A stretch of 61,016 nucleotides of DNA from Brevibacillus reuszeri (GTDB lineage: Bacteria > Bacillota > Bacilli > Brevibacillales > Brevibacillaceae), in NCBI RefSeq assembly GCF_001187725.1, contig NZ_LGIQ01000005.1, positions 1,139,713 through 1,200,728 on the forward strand, read 5' to 3'. The translations under genes and the position numbers were made by a program. Shown here piece after piece: positions 7,922-14,472 of this stretch. The notes under the pieces are model-generated. The model worked only from the letters and a program-made list of their open reading frames with translations. It searched no databases and had not been told where the DNA came from. The stretch's first letter is position 1. Every line of letters starts with the position of its first letter.

Positions 7922-8188
7922 ATGTCTGAAAACAACGAGCGCAATCAGAACGATGCTGATGACGTTAACACTACCAGCGACACAGGTGAAACTGTAGGAA
8001 CCATTGGCGGTACTGCAGTAGGAGCAGCATTGGGTTCTGTTTTTGGGCCACTTGGCACCGTTGCAGGTGCCGTTGCTGGCGGTGCATTGGGTAACAAGAT
8101 GGGTGAGGGTGCAGGGCGTGCCAACTACGATACCAAAAACGTACGGGATGCTGATGGCAACGGCGTTGAAACGGATCGAACAGAATAA
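7922..8188 (+). CDS. Glycine-zipper domain protein
   Basis: An 88-aa protein from ATG 7922 behind GAGGGAGTG. The N-terminus is polar (MSENNERNQNDADD), the centre GGTAVGAALGSVFGPLGTVA and GAVAGGALGNKMGEG has the GxxxG/GxxxA spacing of glycine zippers that pack helices in membranes, and the tail is acidic. There is no signal peptide. Comparable glycine-zipper proteins in Bacillales are often stress- or spore-related; the role here is not known. Confidence 0.75.
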   Translation: MSENNERNQNDADDVNTTSDTGETVGTIGGTAVGAALGSVFGPLGTVAGAVAGGALGNKMGEGAGRANYDTKNVRDADGNGVETDRTE

Positions 8189-8222
8189 TGAAAGCGAATC
8201 CCATCTATAAGTGAGGAATAGC

Positions 8223-8248
8223 GGGGTGCAGGGGAGATCTTGCACCCC
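8223..8248 (+). terminator. Hairpin after the glycine-zipper gene
   Basis: GGGGTGCA (8223-8230) and TGCACCCC (8241-8248) form a perfect 8-bp stem. The following sequence ATTAAC has no real T-run, so termination strength is uncertain. Confidence 0.5.
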
Positions 8249-8575
8249 ATTAACTTGTGAAGGCAGAAACTTCGTTGAGGAACTAGTGTAGCGATCAAAA
8301 GCTGATAGGGGTACCATCAACAGATAGTGATTCAAACAAACCCACCTGAGAAACGGCATTTTAGGAGTTAAAGCACATTCTCGTTCTAGCTTTCAATGTT
8401 TACGGTTTACCTATCAAGAGACGATTGAGCAAATTGTATTGGTAACCTTGTGGGGGAGTTTTTACATATCGTTCATGAGCTTCTCGAAAAATCGATGCTT
8501 TGATTTTTCATTTTGTCGGTCAGATGGGAAGGTAGATTACTGCAAGGTAAAGGAAAAAATCGGTGGGGGTATGTA
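8249..8575. other. Non-coding stretch
   Basis: No frame on either strand shows a start with a ribosome site or a recognisable motif. A weakly coding-like stretch at 8360-8470 (reading TYQETIEQIVLVTLWG) suggests an old gene remnant but is too short to name. Confidence 0.3.
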
Positions 8576-8597
8576 AAAGCCCCGTTGAGCTGGGGCC
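8576..8597 (-). terminator. Intrinsic terminator of the DUF2642-like gene
   Basis: On the minus strand GGCCCC, an eight-base loop and GGGGC are followed by UUUU (8579-8597 plus tail). It sits 18 bases beyond the stop of the minus-strand gene. Confidence 0.65.
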
Positions 8598-8614
8598 ATA
8601 AACCTAGTATCTCG

Positions 8615-8875
8615 TCAATTGCAAGGGAAGGGAAAGAGGTTTATAACGAAATTTAATGGAATGGTGATGATGGTGAACGTTTCATTGCTACCCGTGTAGA
8701 CCCGAACGCGAAAACCATTTGGTCCGACACTGAGCAGGCAACCGGTAAATGTATCGAATATCGTTTTTACTACAACAATTCGGTTGATTAATCGGACCGC
8801 TTTTCTACGATTCTTTCTTTGTATAGCTAAGGACACTCTTCTTGACGTAGTTGTAATACCTTTTTGTGCCGCCAA
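8615..8875 (-). CDS. Small beta-rich protein, DUF2642/YuzF-like
   Basis: About 86 aa. A GTG at 8884 overlaps the AGGAGG site itself, so the better start is TTG 8875, eight bases after AGGAGG (mature start MAAQKGITTTSRR). The second half reads LINRIVVVKTIFDTFTGCLL then SVGPNGFRVRVYTGSNETF and IPLNFVINLFPFP, the strand pattern of small barrel proteins of the DUF2642/YuzF type (VVVxTxxDTFxGxLxxVxPxxFxV), several of which are spore-associated. The assignment is by pattern only. Confidence 0.5.
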   Translation of the reverse strand: MAAQKGITTTSRRVSLAIQRKNRRKAVRLINRIVVVKTIFDTFTGCLLSVGPNGFRVRVYTGSNETFTIITIPLNFVINLFPFPCN

Positions 8876-8966
8876 TTCCGACACCTCCTTTTAAACGATC
8901 TTTCCTATTCAATTCGATATTTTTGCGAAAGAGATAAAAGTAGCTGTCGTTTTCATACGGCCCCAA

Positions 8967-9191
8967 TTATCTAACTAGGATAAACACCAAAACATTATCT
9001 CTTGATAACGCACGTTGGAACCCGTTATTCAAGAGACAACGTTCAGCACGACTTACTCGTCTTCCGACCCTTAAAAATTGATTGCAGGGTGCGGCACTTC
9101 CAATGATGCGAACGTCACGTATAATTCGCCTCCGTACGCCAGCCACTCTGATACGTTTGAATCGAATCACTACCACATCAGTTCTCGACAT
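8967..9191 (-). CDS. Small protein, paralogue of the gene at 2657-2866
   Basis: A 74-aa protein, MSRTDVVVIRFKRIRVAG at the start, carrying IIGSAAPC and RVGRRVSRAERCLLNNGF, which align with the 69-aa protein at 2657-2866. ATG 9191 is chosen because it aligns with the paralogue; ATG 9200 is an alternative closer to GAGAGAAG. This copy is more arginine-rich. The conserved core (IIGSAxPC, VGxRVSxAxxCLLxNGF) suggests a defined fold, but I know no function. Confidence 0.6.
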   Translation of the reverse strand: MSRTDVVVIRFKRIRVAGVRRRIIRDVRIIGSAAPCNQFLRVGRRVSRAERCLLNNGFQRALSRDNVLVFILVR

Positions 9192-9346
9192 ACTAATCAT
9201 CTCGCTTCTCTCTGCATGGTATAGAGGCAAATGGGGGAAGCTTGGCAACTGATACGAGCCGATAGTAAACGCAAATGTGCGAATTGATGCACAAATTCAT
9301 TTAATAAAGTCTTATCCAAATTAACGAAAGTTTAAAGGGCTTATGT

Positions 9347-9373
9347 AAAAAGGCAGCTTATAAAGCCGCCCTT
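9347..9373 (-). terminator. Intrinsic terminator of the minus-strand YjcZ-like gene
   Basis: On the minus strand GGCGGCTT, a three-base loop and AAGCTGCC are followed by UUUUU (stem 9352-9359 with 9363-9370). Confidence 0.65.
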
Positions 9374-9386
9374 TACTCATTGAAAA

Positions 9387-9470
9387 TTAATCGCAACTGC
9401 AAGCAACAATTACTAACAGGACGAAGAGTACCAAAATTAAAGAAAAGTCATCAAAAAAGCCAGCGCTCAT
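9387..9470 (-). CDS. YjcZ family sporulation protein (27 aa)
   Basis: ATG 9470, six bases after AAGGAGTG, opens MSAGFFDDFSLILVLFVLLV and ends IVACSCD before TAA 9387-9389. A short Gly/Phe start, an F-x-L-I-x-V-L-F-x-L-L-x-I-V-G/A helix and a Cys-containing tail define the YjcZ family of tiny sporulation membrane proteins. It is too short for most gene finders. A second, divergent copy lies at 10436-10522. Confidence 0.85.
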   Translation of the reverse strand: MSAGFFDDFSLILVLFVLLVIVACSCD

Positions 9471-9702
9471 TAATGTCACTCCTTAATTGTGATTGAGGAT
9501 AACCCCCAAATTAAGGTATGTCATAAAACGAACGATGTATGGGCGTTTGCACAAGAAAAATAAAATGGGTGTAAAAAATGCGTTTTTTGTGGAGATTCAC
9601 ACCATGCTTATTTGGAATACCTAGAGGGGCAGAATGCGGAAAAATCTTAAGCTAGCCTGATATCTTTGCTGGGGTTAGTGGGTCCTATGCGTGATCCGGT
9701 AC

Positions 9703-9987
9703 TTAACAAAGCGGTAATTTACGTAACTTTCTAAACAAAACAAACACCCCTGCTGTTGCTGGAATAGAAAAGATGAAGTAATGATAAATATCGCCCTCAT
9801 CTTCAGAAGGATTGAAAAGTGAAGCTGCGTCAGGATTCTCTTTTTTAATTGCTTCAACATGCTTTTTAACTTTTTGAACCATCAGATATTCGTCATGCTT
9901 TTCTACAACGAAAATGCAAACTAAAAACATGAGATGAATAGCTAATGAAAAAATGAGGGCACTATGAAAGTTTTTCAACAAGCTCAT
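9703..9987 (-). CDS. Small two-helix membrane protein
   Basis: About 94 aa from ATG 9987 (AGG 7 bases upstream; a TTG at 9993 is possible). One helix near residues 9-30 (SALIFSLAIHLMFLVCIFVV), a charged loop (VQKVKKHVEAIKKENPD), then a second helix near residues 70-87 (YFIFSIPATAGVFVLF) and a basic tail. No named family recognised. It lies alone between two YjcZ-like genes. Confidence 0.5.
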   Translation of the reverse strand: MSLLKNFHSALIFSLAIHLMFLVCIFVVEKHDEYLMVQKVKKHVEAIKKENPDAASLFNPSEDEGDIYHYFIFSIPATAGVFVLFRKLRKLPLC

Positions 9988-10086
9988 CCCCAAACCTACG
10001 TTGAGTGGTTTTATGTCATCGAGTAAAAATTTTCCTAAATGCGAAAACGGGCAAGTTTACTCTACGTCACAATCTTTATTAAGTAT

Positions 10087-10111
10087 ACTAACTAAAGTTA
10101 GCTCTTTTTTT
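10087..10111 (+). terminator. Terminator-like hairpin
   Basis: ACTAAC and GTTAG pair around TAAA and are followed by a run of seven T residues on the plus strand. No plus-strand gene lies close upstream, so it may be left over from a lost one. Confidence 0.4.
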
Positions 10112-10152
10112 GAGTAGTAGGGAACTTATATACAATGCACGATTGGTCCGAT

Positions 10153-10302
10153 ATGAACAGAATTAGTATTTGCGTGAGCATCTATCTTGGCAGCGACGGC
10201 CAGATAACGCAGCGCAAATTCCGACCGTTAAAGATCAATGGTGAGAGCTTGAAAGCACTTCTTCCTTTCTGTGAAACAAAAAGGGCACAGGCAAATGCTT
10301 GA
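10153..10302 (+). CDS. Possible 49-aa protein, WYL-domain-like fragment
   Basis: ATG 10153 opens a frame with SIYLGSDGQITQRKFRPLKI then GESLKALLPFCETKRAQA, stopping at TGA 10300. The QITQRKxRxxxxxxxxxKAxxxxC pattern resembles the short WYL-like proteins of Bacillales that regulate or bind nucleic acid, but the usual C-terminal strand is missing and no ribosome site is visible. The stop lies inside a terminator hairpin. Treat as a possible truncated gene. Confidence 0.25.
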   Translation: MNRISICVSIYLGSDGQITQRKFRPLKINGESLKALLPFCETKRAQANA

Positions 10303-10312
10303 GTCCTTTTTA
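10277..10312. terminator. Bidirectional terminator
   Basis: AAAAAGG and CCTTTTT flank an imperfect inner stem (CAGGCAAATGCTTG), giving U-runs on both strands. Confidence 0.55.
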
Positions 10313-10435
10313 TTTTTCCCATATTTTCAAAGGACTTCACCCATAGTTCCTTTTCATCTTTTACTTTTTGGGTGATGATACAGGCAAAAATGAGCGAAGC
10401 ACATATTGTAGGACTATGGAAAGGGGGGAGTGAAA

Positions 10436-10522
10436 TTGGGAATCTTTAATGGTTTTGATGACTTTGCTCTGATCCTAGTGCTTTTCATTTTGTTGGTAAT
10501 TGTTGGCTGTGATTGTAATTAA
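10436..10522 (+). CDS. YjcZ family sporulation protein (28 aa)
   Basis: TTG 10436, nine bases downstream of AAGGGGGG, opens LGIFNGFDDFALILVLFILL and ends VIVGCDCN before TAA 10520-10522. It has the same FDDFxLILVLFxLLVIVxCxC core as the copy at 9387-9470, so the two are paralogues. An in-frame GTG at 10430 is too close to the ribosome site but possible. Expression during sporulation is expected from the family; no sigma-E/K promoter was identified with confidence. Confidence 0.8.
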   Translation: MGIFNGFDDFALILVLFILLVIVGCDCN

Positions 10523-10618
10523 TTAATAGTTGTGAGAAGAAAGAATAATGCGAAGGGAGATTGCGTATGTTTTCTTCCTTTGCATTATTCATTTACGAAT
10601 CGAGGTGAGGTTGAAAAT

Positions 10619-10912
10619 TTGGGTAAACAATCAATTAAAAAAAGTAACCGCTATACACCTGAATTTTTGGATTGGCTCAAGTTAAAAAAGCTCTCAATAA
10701 AAAGGCTGCAAAAAAATCCTGTAAAATTGGAACAGTATTATCAAGAATGGACGAAAACACAAGATAGACCAAAGAAAAAGCCGCTTTTGTCGCTCTCTAA
10801 CTTAAACATTGATTTTGATGCAATTGTAAACGGTATACGAATAGCAAATGAGGTTTTGAGAAGATTCCAAGGCCCTGATGGTCTCCCTCCACCATCTAAA
10901 ATTAATTCATAG
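10619..10912 (+). CDS. Small basic protein of unknown function
   Basis: A 97-aa protein from TTG 10619, eight bases after GAGGTGAGG. It opens LGKQSIKKSNRYTPEFLDWL, continues KLKKLSIKRLQKNPVKLEQYYQEW, has a basic Lys/Pro spacer and ends with IANEVLRRFQGPDGLPPPS. The KNPxKLxxYYxEW helix recalls YlbD-like spore coat proteins (LIKEVRxGxxTWQELYEEW), but the match is too weak to name it. It lies immediately downstream of a YjcZ-like gene and is closed by its own terminator. Confidence 0.5.
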   Translation: MGKQSIKKSNRYTPEFLDWLKLKKLSIKRLQKNPVKLEQYYQEWTKTQDRPKKKPLLSLSNLNIDFDAIVNGIRIANEVLRRFQGPDGLPPPSKINS

Positions 10913-11036
10913 GTTAAATAATGTATAATGATGAATACCTTTTTCATGATCAGAGACAGTTGAGCAAGTCAGACCTTTTCATAAGCATCATTAGTATTCA
11001 AATGGGCAACTCAAAAATGTGTTACTTAAAATAGCC

Positions 11037-11068
11037 AACCCGTCCCTGATTTGAGGAGACGGGTTTTT
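11037..11068 (+). terminator. Intrinsic terminator
   Basis: AACCCGTC (11037-11044) pairs with GACGGGTT (11058-11065), followed by TTTTCT. It closes the transcript of the 97-aa gene and isolates the intron-exon unit that begins about 65 bases later. Confidence 0.75.
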
Positions 11069-11132
11069 CTCTGGGCTAATCAGACGTTTTCTTGTTTATT
11101 ATTTGTTGACTGTAGTTTGATATGATGACTGA

Positions 11133-11256
11133 GCCCATTGTAAATTCTAACGGAAGGAAAACCTTTTTCTGTTGATAGCACGCCGTGTGCGATGAAAGTC
11201 GCTCGCACGGTGTAGGCTCGACCGAAAACCTGAAAAGGTTAGGCGAGAATAGCGAT
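11133..11256 (+). ncRNA. Free-standing group II intron 3' end (domains V and VI), copy 2
   Basis: Bases 11180-11213 form a 34-nt domain V that differs from copy 1 only in the bulge (TC for CC) and by a pair-preserving change (T to C at position 27, opposite G8). The CGC triad and GAAA loop are identical. Domain VI spans 11214-11256 (CTCGACC with GGCGAG) and ends in the same AGAATAGCGAT... context, actually GAGAATAGCGAT. The shared upstream GCCCATTGTAAA starts at 11133. No 5' intron domains or maturase are present. The downstream frame opens exactly at 11257. Confidence 0.8.
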
Positions 11257-11877
11257 CCAGGAGTAACAGCAACTTTAGGAAGCATTACACAAGGGGAGCA
11301 AGGTGGTGTAGCCGCTAAAGCGGAGAACCAAGGAGTTACCTATACGGCAAGGACACCAGGAGCTGCCGGGAACGGTATTGAGATTGAGCTCGAGGAAAAT
11401 AGGAATCAGATTGAAACCACTGTTACTGAGAATGTAGCGAATAGAACAGTGTTGATTCGTCTTGCGGGAGACCCTGTGAACAACATTGTGAGTGTTACTA
11501 CCGTGACAGATGTTGTTTCCGCAGTAAACGATGCCAATTTGACATTAATCACTGCATCTGGCTCAGGTTCTATGATCGTGAGAGGGGTATCGTGGTCTAC
11601 AAGTGGAGGTACAGGTGTGACGGAATCAGTTGATTTGACGATTGATACTGGGGCGAATGCAACAGGCACGATCACGGTAAAAGTTGCAGGGGTAGATCAT
11701 ACTGTCGCTGTAACTGCGGGACAAACAGCTGCTCAGGTAGCGGCCGCAATTGCTGCTCAGTTGACAGCAGATGGAGTGCTAGGATATTCGGTTAACAACC
11801 CATCTGGTGCTATCGTAAGATTCACATCAACCACGCAATTTATGGATGTTCCCGATTTAACCGTATCTGTAAACTAA
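11257..11877 (+). CDS. Start-less 3' exon encoding surface-type beta domains
   Basis: From the predicted splice site the frame reads PGVTATLGSITQGEQGGVAA, GVTYTARTPGAAGNGIEIEL and, further on, TGTITVKVAGVDHTVAVTAG and VAAAIAAQLTADG, ending VPDLTVSVN (206 aa). The VTYTAxTPGAAGNxI motif and the Ala/Thr/Val/Gly-rich strands are typical of bacterial surface or tail-sheath beta domains. In-frame GTG codons further upstream (11185) fall inside domain V, so they are not real starts. Composition (few Cys, Lys; many Thr, Val, Gly) fits an exported protein. A terminator follows, as for copy 1. It should be expressed only as a spliced or recombined 3' exon. Confidence 0.65.
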   Translation, partial: PGVTATLGSITQGEQGGVAAKAENQGVTYTARTPGAAGNGIEIELEENRNQIETTVTENVANRTVLIRLAGDPVNNIVSVTTVTDVVSAVNDANLTLITASGSGSMIVRGVSWSTSGGTGVTESVDLTIDTGANATGTITVKVAGVDHTVAVTAGQTAAQVAAAIAAQLTADGVLGYSVNNPSGAIVRFTSTTQFMDVPDLTVSVN

Positions 11878-11903
11878 AAAAAGACGCGAGTGGAAAACAG
11901 AAA

Positions 11904-11933
11904 GGCCGCAGGCAGTATGCTTGCGGTCTTTTC
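11904..11933 (+). terminator. Intrinsic terminator after exon copy 2
   Basis: GGCCGCAGGC (11904-11913) pairs with GCTTGCGGTC (11919-11928, two wobble pairs) around AGTAT and runs into TTTTCC. Confidence 0.7.
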
Positions 11934-11971
11934 CTTCGTTCGGGTTTTACGAATCAGAAATAGAAGGTGCA

Positions 11972-12391
11972 TTAGGAAAGTGGATTTGTATGTAAACCTA
12001 CTATTTCAATTACTTCTGCGATGGCTACCTTCCTAGGTCCTTCCATGAAGTACCCGATGATACCAGGCTTAATTCTAGCGGAATGCACCAATTTTCGCAT
12101 TTCAGGAAAAAGAATCCACATACGTGCAGTTCCTTCTAGTGGAACAGGGGAGTCCCTAACTAGAATAACATTTCCGTTCTCGTCTTCGAACTCAGGATGT
12201 ATGGCAAAGAGGTCGATTTTCTCCATGTCATCATCGTCATAAGAAAAGTCGCTTCGGTATCCTTGTGATGGTGGCATCTTCCTTCCGTTCTCGGTCTCAG
12301 AGTAAAACTTATATTTTACTCTAAAATCAGGTGGATGTTTTCTTACCTCTTCATATGGTCTCCACAAAACGGTGTCCTCCGTTCCAATCAT
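11972..12391 (-). CDS. EF-Tu-like beta-barrel protein of unknown function
   Basis: The conserved part starts MIGTEDTVLWRPYEEVRKHP and holds FRVKYKFYSE, QGYRSDFSYD, a central acidic stretch, PLEGTARMWILF and RIKPGIIGYFMEGPRKVAIA. The last segments (GTARMWI, PGIxGYFMEGxRKVAxAEV) recall domain II/III barrels of EF-Tu-like factors. The frame stays open upstream to ATG 12499, but neither 12391, 12427 nor 12499 has a ribosome site, so the 5' end may be lost. Function unknown. About 139 aa as drawn. Confidence 0.5.
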   Translation of the reverse strand: MIGTEDTVLWRPYEEVRKHPPDFRVKYKFYSETENGRKMPPSQGYRSDFSYDDDDMEKIDLFAIHPEFEDENGNVILVRDSPVPLEGTARMWILFPEMRKLVHSARIKPGIIGYFMEGPRKVAIAEVIEIVGLHTNPLS

Positions 12392-12592
12392 GCGTATTAA
12401 AATGAAAATACCACAAACGGGAGTCATGAGAAAGCGATGACGGAATCGGTAATAGGCACCATGAAATAAAATATTTCCAACACTATACATTAGTTGCATT
12501 TATACATGAGATCATTAACAACAATTATCCTTATGTCGCGTAGCCCACTATACTGAGAATAAGATGATAATAGCTAAGGAGGCCTGTTCAGT

Positions 12593-12790
12593 TTGACAAA
12601 AGAACAAAACAACTACTGCTGATCATTTTGTTTTTTACGTTTGCCAACTCTTCGAATTCGTTTTTATTACTACGTGCGACTGAGCTGGGAGTGTCAACGG
12701 AGAATACATTGCTTTTGTACCTGGTTTTCACCTTGTCTCTTCACTGTTAGCCTATGCTTCCGGTTCGCTTTCTGATCGTTTTGGAGGATA
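12593..12790 (+). pseudogene. MFS transporter remnant
   Basis: AAGGAGG precedes TTG 12593. The first frame gives MTKEQN and stops. The next frame reads QLLLIILFFTFANSSNSFLL, LRATELGVSTENTLLLYLVF, and a third reads HLVSSLLAYASGSLSDRFGG. Joined, these are the first two helices and the DRFG loop (motif A) of a Major Facilitator transporter. Two frameshifts and loss of the remaining ten helices make it non-functional. Confidence 0.7.
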
Positions 12791-13090
12791 TGATTACAGC
12801 CATACTCATTTATTGGGTTTTATCACCACAAAGAGGACAACAATCAACGAACTAAGCAGAAACGAAACCAAAGGCTTCCTATATAATAGCCCAGAAACCT
12901 GTTCCTTCACTTCTCGGCCACAGACGAGCCAGCGCTTTGGGTGGGGAGAACTCTTGTTTGACGCGATTTAATCAAATACAATAGGATAATCAAGCCATCA
13001 TAAATGCTACATGTATCAACGTTTGCAGACGTTTCTCTGCTTTGATGTGATACAATAAAATTACCGAGGGCTATTAGAAGCGTGAGTAGG
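12791..13090. other. Non-coding stretch upstream of hemW
   Basis: I find no gene here. There are AT-rich blocks with TACAAT-like boxes (about 12979 and 13049), but without well-spaced -35 elements. The lepA gene that usually precedes hemW in Bacillales is not in this position, which marks the border of the accessory region. Confidence 0.35.
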
Positions 13091-13113
13091 CCTGACCTTG
13101 TGTCAGGTTTTTT
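13091..13113 (+). terminator. Intrinsic terminator upstream of hemW
   Basis: CCTGAC (13091-13096) pairs with GTCAGG (13102-13107), followed by TTTTTT. It may have belonged to a former upstream gene. Confidence 0.7.
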
Positions 13114-13151
13114 CCGTTCTATCATTTGATTAAATAAGGAGGGAAAGGGAC

Positions 13152-14294
13152 ATGATGCCACAATCAGTTTACATCCACATTCCCTTTTGCACAAATAAAT
13201 GCTATTACTGTGACTTTAATTCGTTTGTGACGAACAATCCCCAGCTGATCTGGGATTACCTCGAAGCGCTGAAGCGCGAGATGGAACTGACTTTTAGCCA
13301 GCAGCCTGTCTCGCAGGTGAAAACGATCTTCGTCGGTGGAGGGACGCCAACCTTTTTAGACCATGAACAGATGAAAGCTTTTCTGGCAAACGTACAGGAT
13401 CAGCTCGGCAAGTACTGGACTGCCGATATTGAATTTACGATGGAAGCCAACCCGGGTACTACCGATGTGGAAAAGCTCCGCATCATGCGCGAGATGGGGG
13501 TCAACAGGCTAAGCTTTGGCGTACAGTCGTTTGATAATGCGCTCTTGAAGCGGCTGGGGCGCATCCATGATCGTGATGATGTGTATCGCAGCATCGATAA
13601 CGCCAAGAAAGTCGGCTTTGACAATTTCAGCATCGATTTAATGTTCGGCTTGCCTGACCAGACCGTTGAAATTTTCCGTGAGACATTGAACAAGGCGTTT
13701 GACCTTGGCACGACTCATTTTTCTGCTTATAGCTTGAAAGTAGAAGAAAACACCCTTTTCCATACCCTCTATCAAAAAGACCAGCTTCCTTTACCTTCCG
13801 AAGACGCTGAGCTTCTCATGTACATGATTTTGATTGAAGAAATGGAGAAGCACGGCTACCAGCAGTATGAAATCAGCAATTTTGCCAAATCGGGCTTTGA
13901 AAGCAAACATAATAAAACGTATTGGCTCAATGATGAATACTATGGCTTGGGGGCAGGTGCCCACGGATATGTCAGTGGAGAAAGACATGTGAATGCGGGT
14001 CCGCTGGCTATCTATTTGCAAAAGTGCAAGGAAGGCTTGCCTCGTGTTGAGCAGTTCCCGGTTCCTCGTGAGGATGCAATGGAGGAGCAAATGATTTTAG
14101 GCTTGCGCCTGCGTGAAGGGGTAGACCTTGAGCGTTTTGCAAAACGCTTCGGTAGGACTGTAGAGGATGTATTTGGGCAAATTGTTAAAGAAGAGATTGC
14201 CAAAGGAATGCTGCAAGAGCAAGACGGCTTCCTGAAGCTGACAAAACAAGGCCTCCCTCTAGGAAATGAGGTATTTGCCCGTTTCTTACGCTAA
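13152..14294 (+). CDS. hemW: Radical SAM heme chaperone HemW
   Basis: A 380-aa cytosolic protein that binds heme and a [4Fe-4S] cluster and delivers heme to membrane targets; formerly taken for an oxygen-independent coproporphyrinogen oxidase. The start region YIHIPFCTNKCYYCDFNSF carries the CxxxCxxC radical-SAM motif with the HemW-type CDFNS continuation, followed by TIFVGGGTPT and FTMEANPGT (AdoMet site). The C-terminal HemN domain ends VFARFLR. AAGGAGGGAAAGGG precedes ATG 13152 (a second ATG follows at 13155). It lies directly before the CIRCE-controlled hrcA operon, the usual Bacillales order. Confidence 0.93.
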   Translation: MMPQSVYIHIPFCTNKCYYCDFNSFVTNNPQLIWDYLEALKREMELTFSQQPVSQVKTIFVGGGTPTFLDHEQMKAFLANVQDQLGKYWTADIEFTMEANPGTTDVEKLRIMREMGVNRLSFGVQSFDNALLKRLGRIHDRDDVYRSIDNAKKVGFDNFSIDLMFGLPDQTVEIFRETLNKAFDLGTTHFSAYSLKVEENTLFHTLYQKDQLPLPSEDAELLMYMILIEEMEKHGYQQYEISNFAKSGFESKHNKTYWLNDEYYGLGAGAHGYVSGERHVNAGPLAIYLQKCKEGLPRVEQFPVPREDAMEEQMILGLRLREGVDLERFAKRFGRTVEDVFGQIVKEEIAKGMLQEQDGFLKLTKQGLPLGNEVFARFLR

Positions 14295-14353
14295 TATTTG
14301 CATAAAACTGGCGAAATTTGTTTCATTTTGACCCTCTAACTTACGCAAGTCCG

Positions 14354-14382
14354 TTGACAAATCCTTCTACTATTGATACCTT
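14354..14382 (+). promoter_or_regulatory. SigA-type promoter of the hrcA operon
   Basis: TTGACA (14354-14359), a 17-base spacer and TACCTT (14377-14382) precede the CIRCE element by a few bases, so HrcA bound at CIRCE would block initiation or early elongation. Confidence 0.6.
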
Positions 14383-14393
14383 AGTAAATAGAT

Positions 14394-14420
14394 TTAGCAC
14401 TCGCTAGCATGGAGTGCTAA
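14394..14420 (+). promoter_or_regulatory. CIRCE operator (HrcA binding site)
   Basis: TTAGCACTC, a nine-base spacer (GCTAGCATG) and GAGTGCTAA form the perfect CIRCE inverted repeat. HrcA bound here represses the heat-shock operon hrcA-grpE-dnaK until GroEL is titrated by unfolded protein. This is the only CIRCE in the window. Confidence 0.95.
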
Positions 14421-14472
14421 CAAAGGTACTTCGAGTATCAAAGTGCACACCACAGGGAGGCGAGCGACATCC

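Noticed and set aside
7705..7944. Minus-strand 79-aa frame between the GltB-like and glycine-zipper genes
   Set aside because: Overlaps the well-supported glycine-zipper start and its ribosome site; no start signal of its own.
11185..11256. GTG at 11185 as the translation start of the 206-aa frame
   Set aside because: It lies inside domain V, has no ribosome site, and the resulting first 24 residues would be the translation of a structured intron.
13091..13113. A CRISPR or other repeat array in the hemW upstream region
   Set aside because: Only a single terminator hairpin; no regularly spaced repeats found anywhere in the window.
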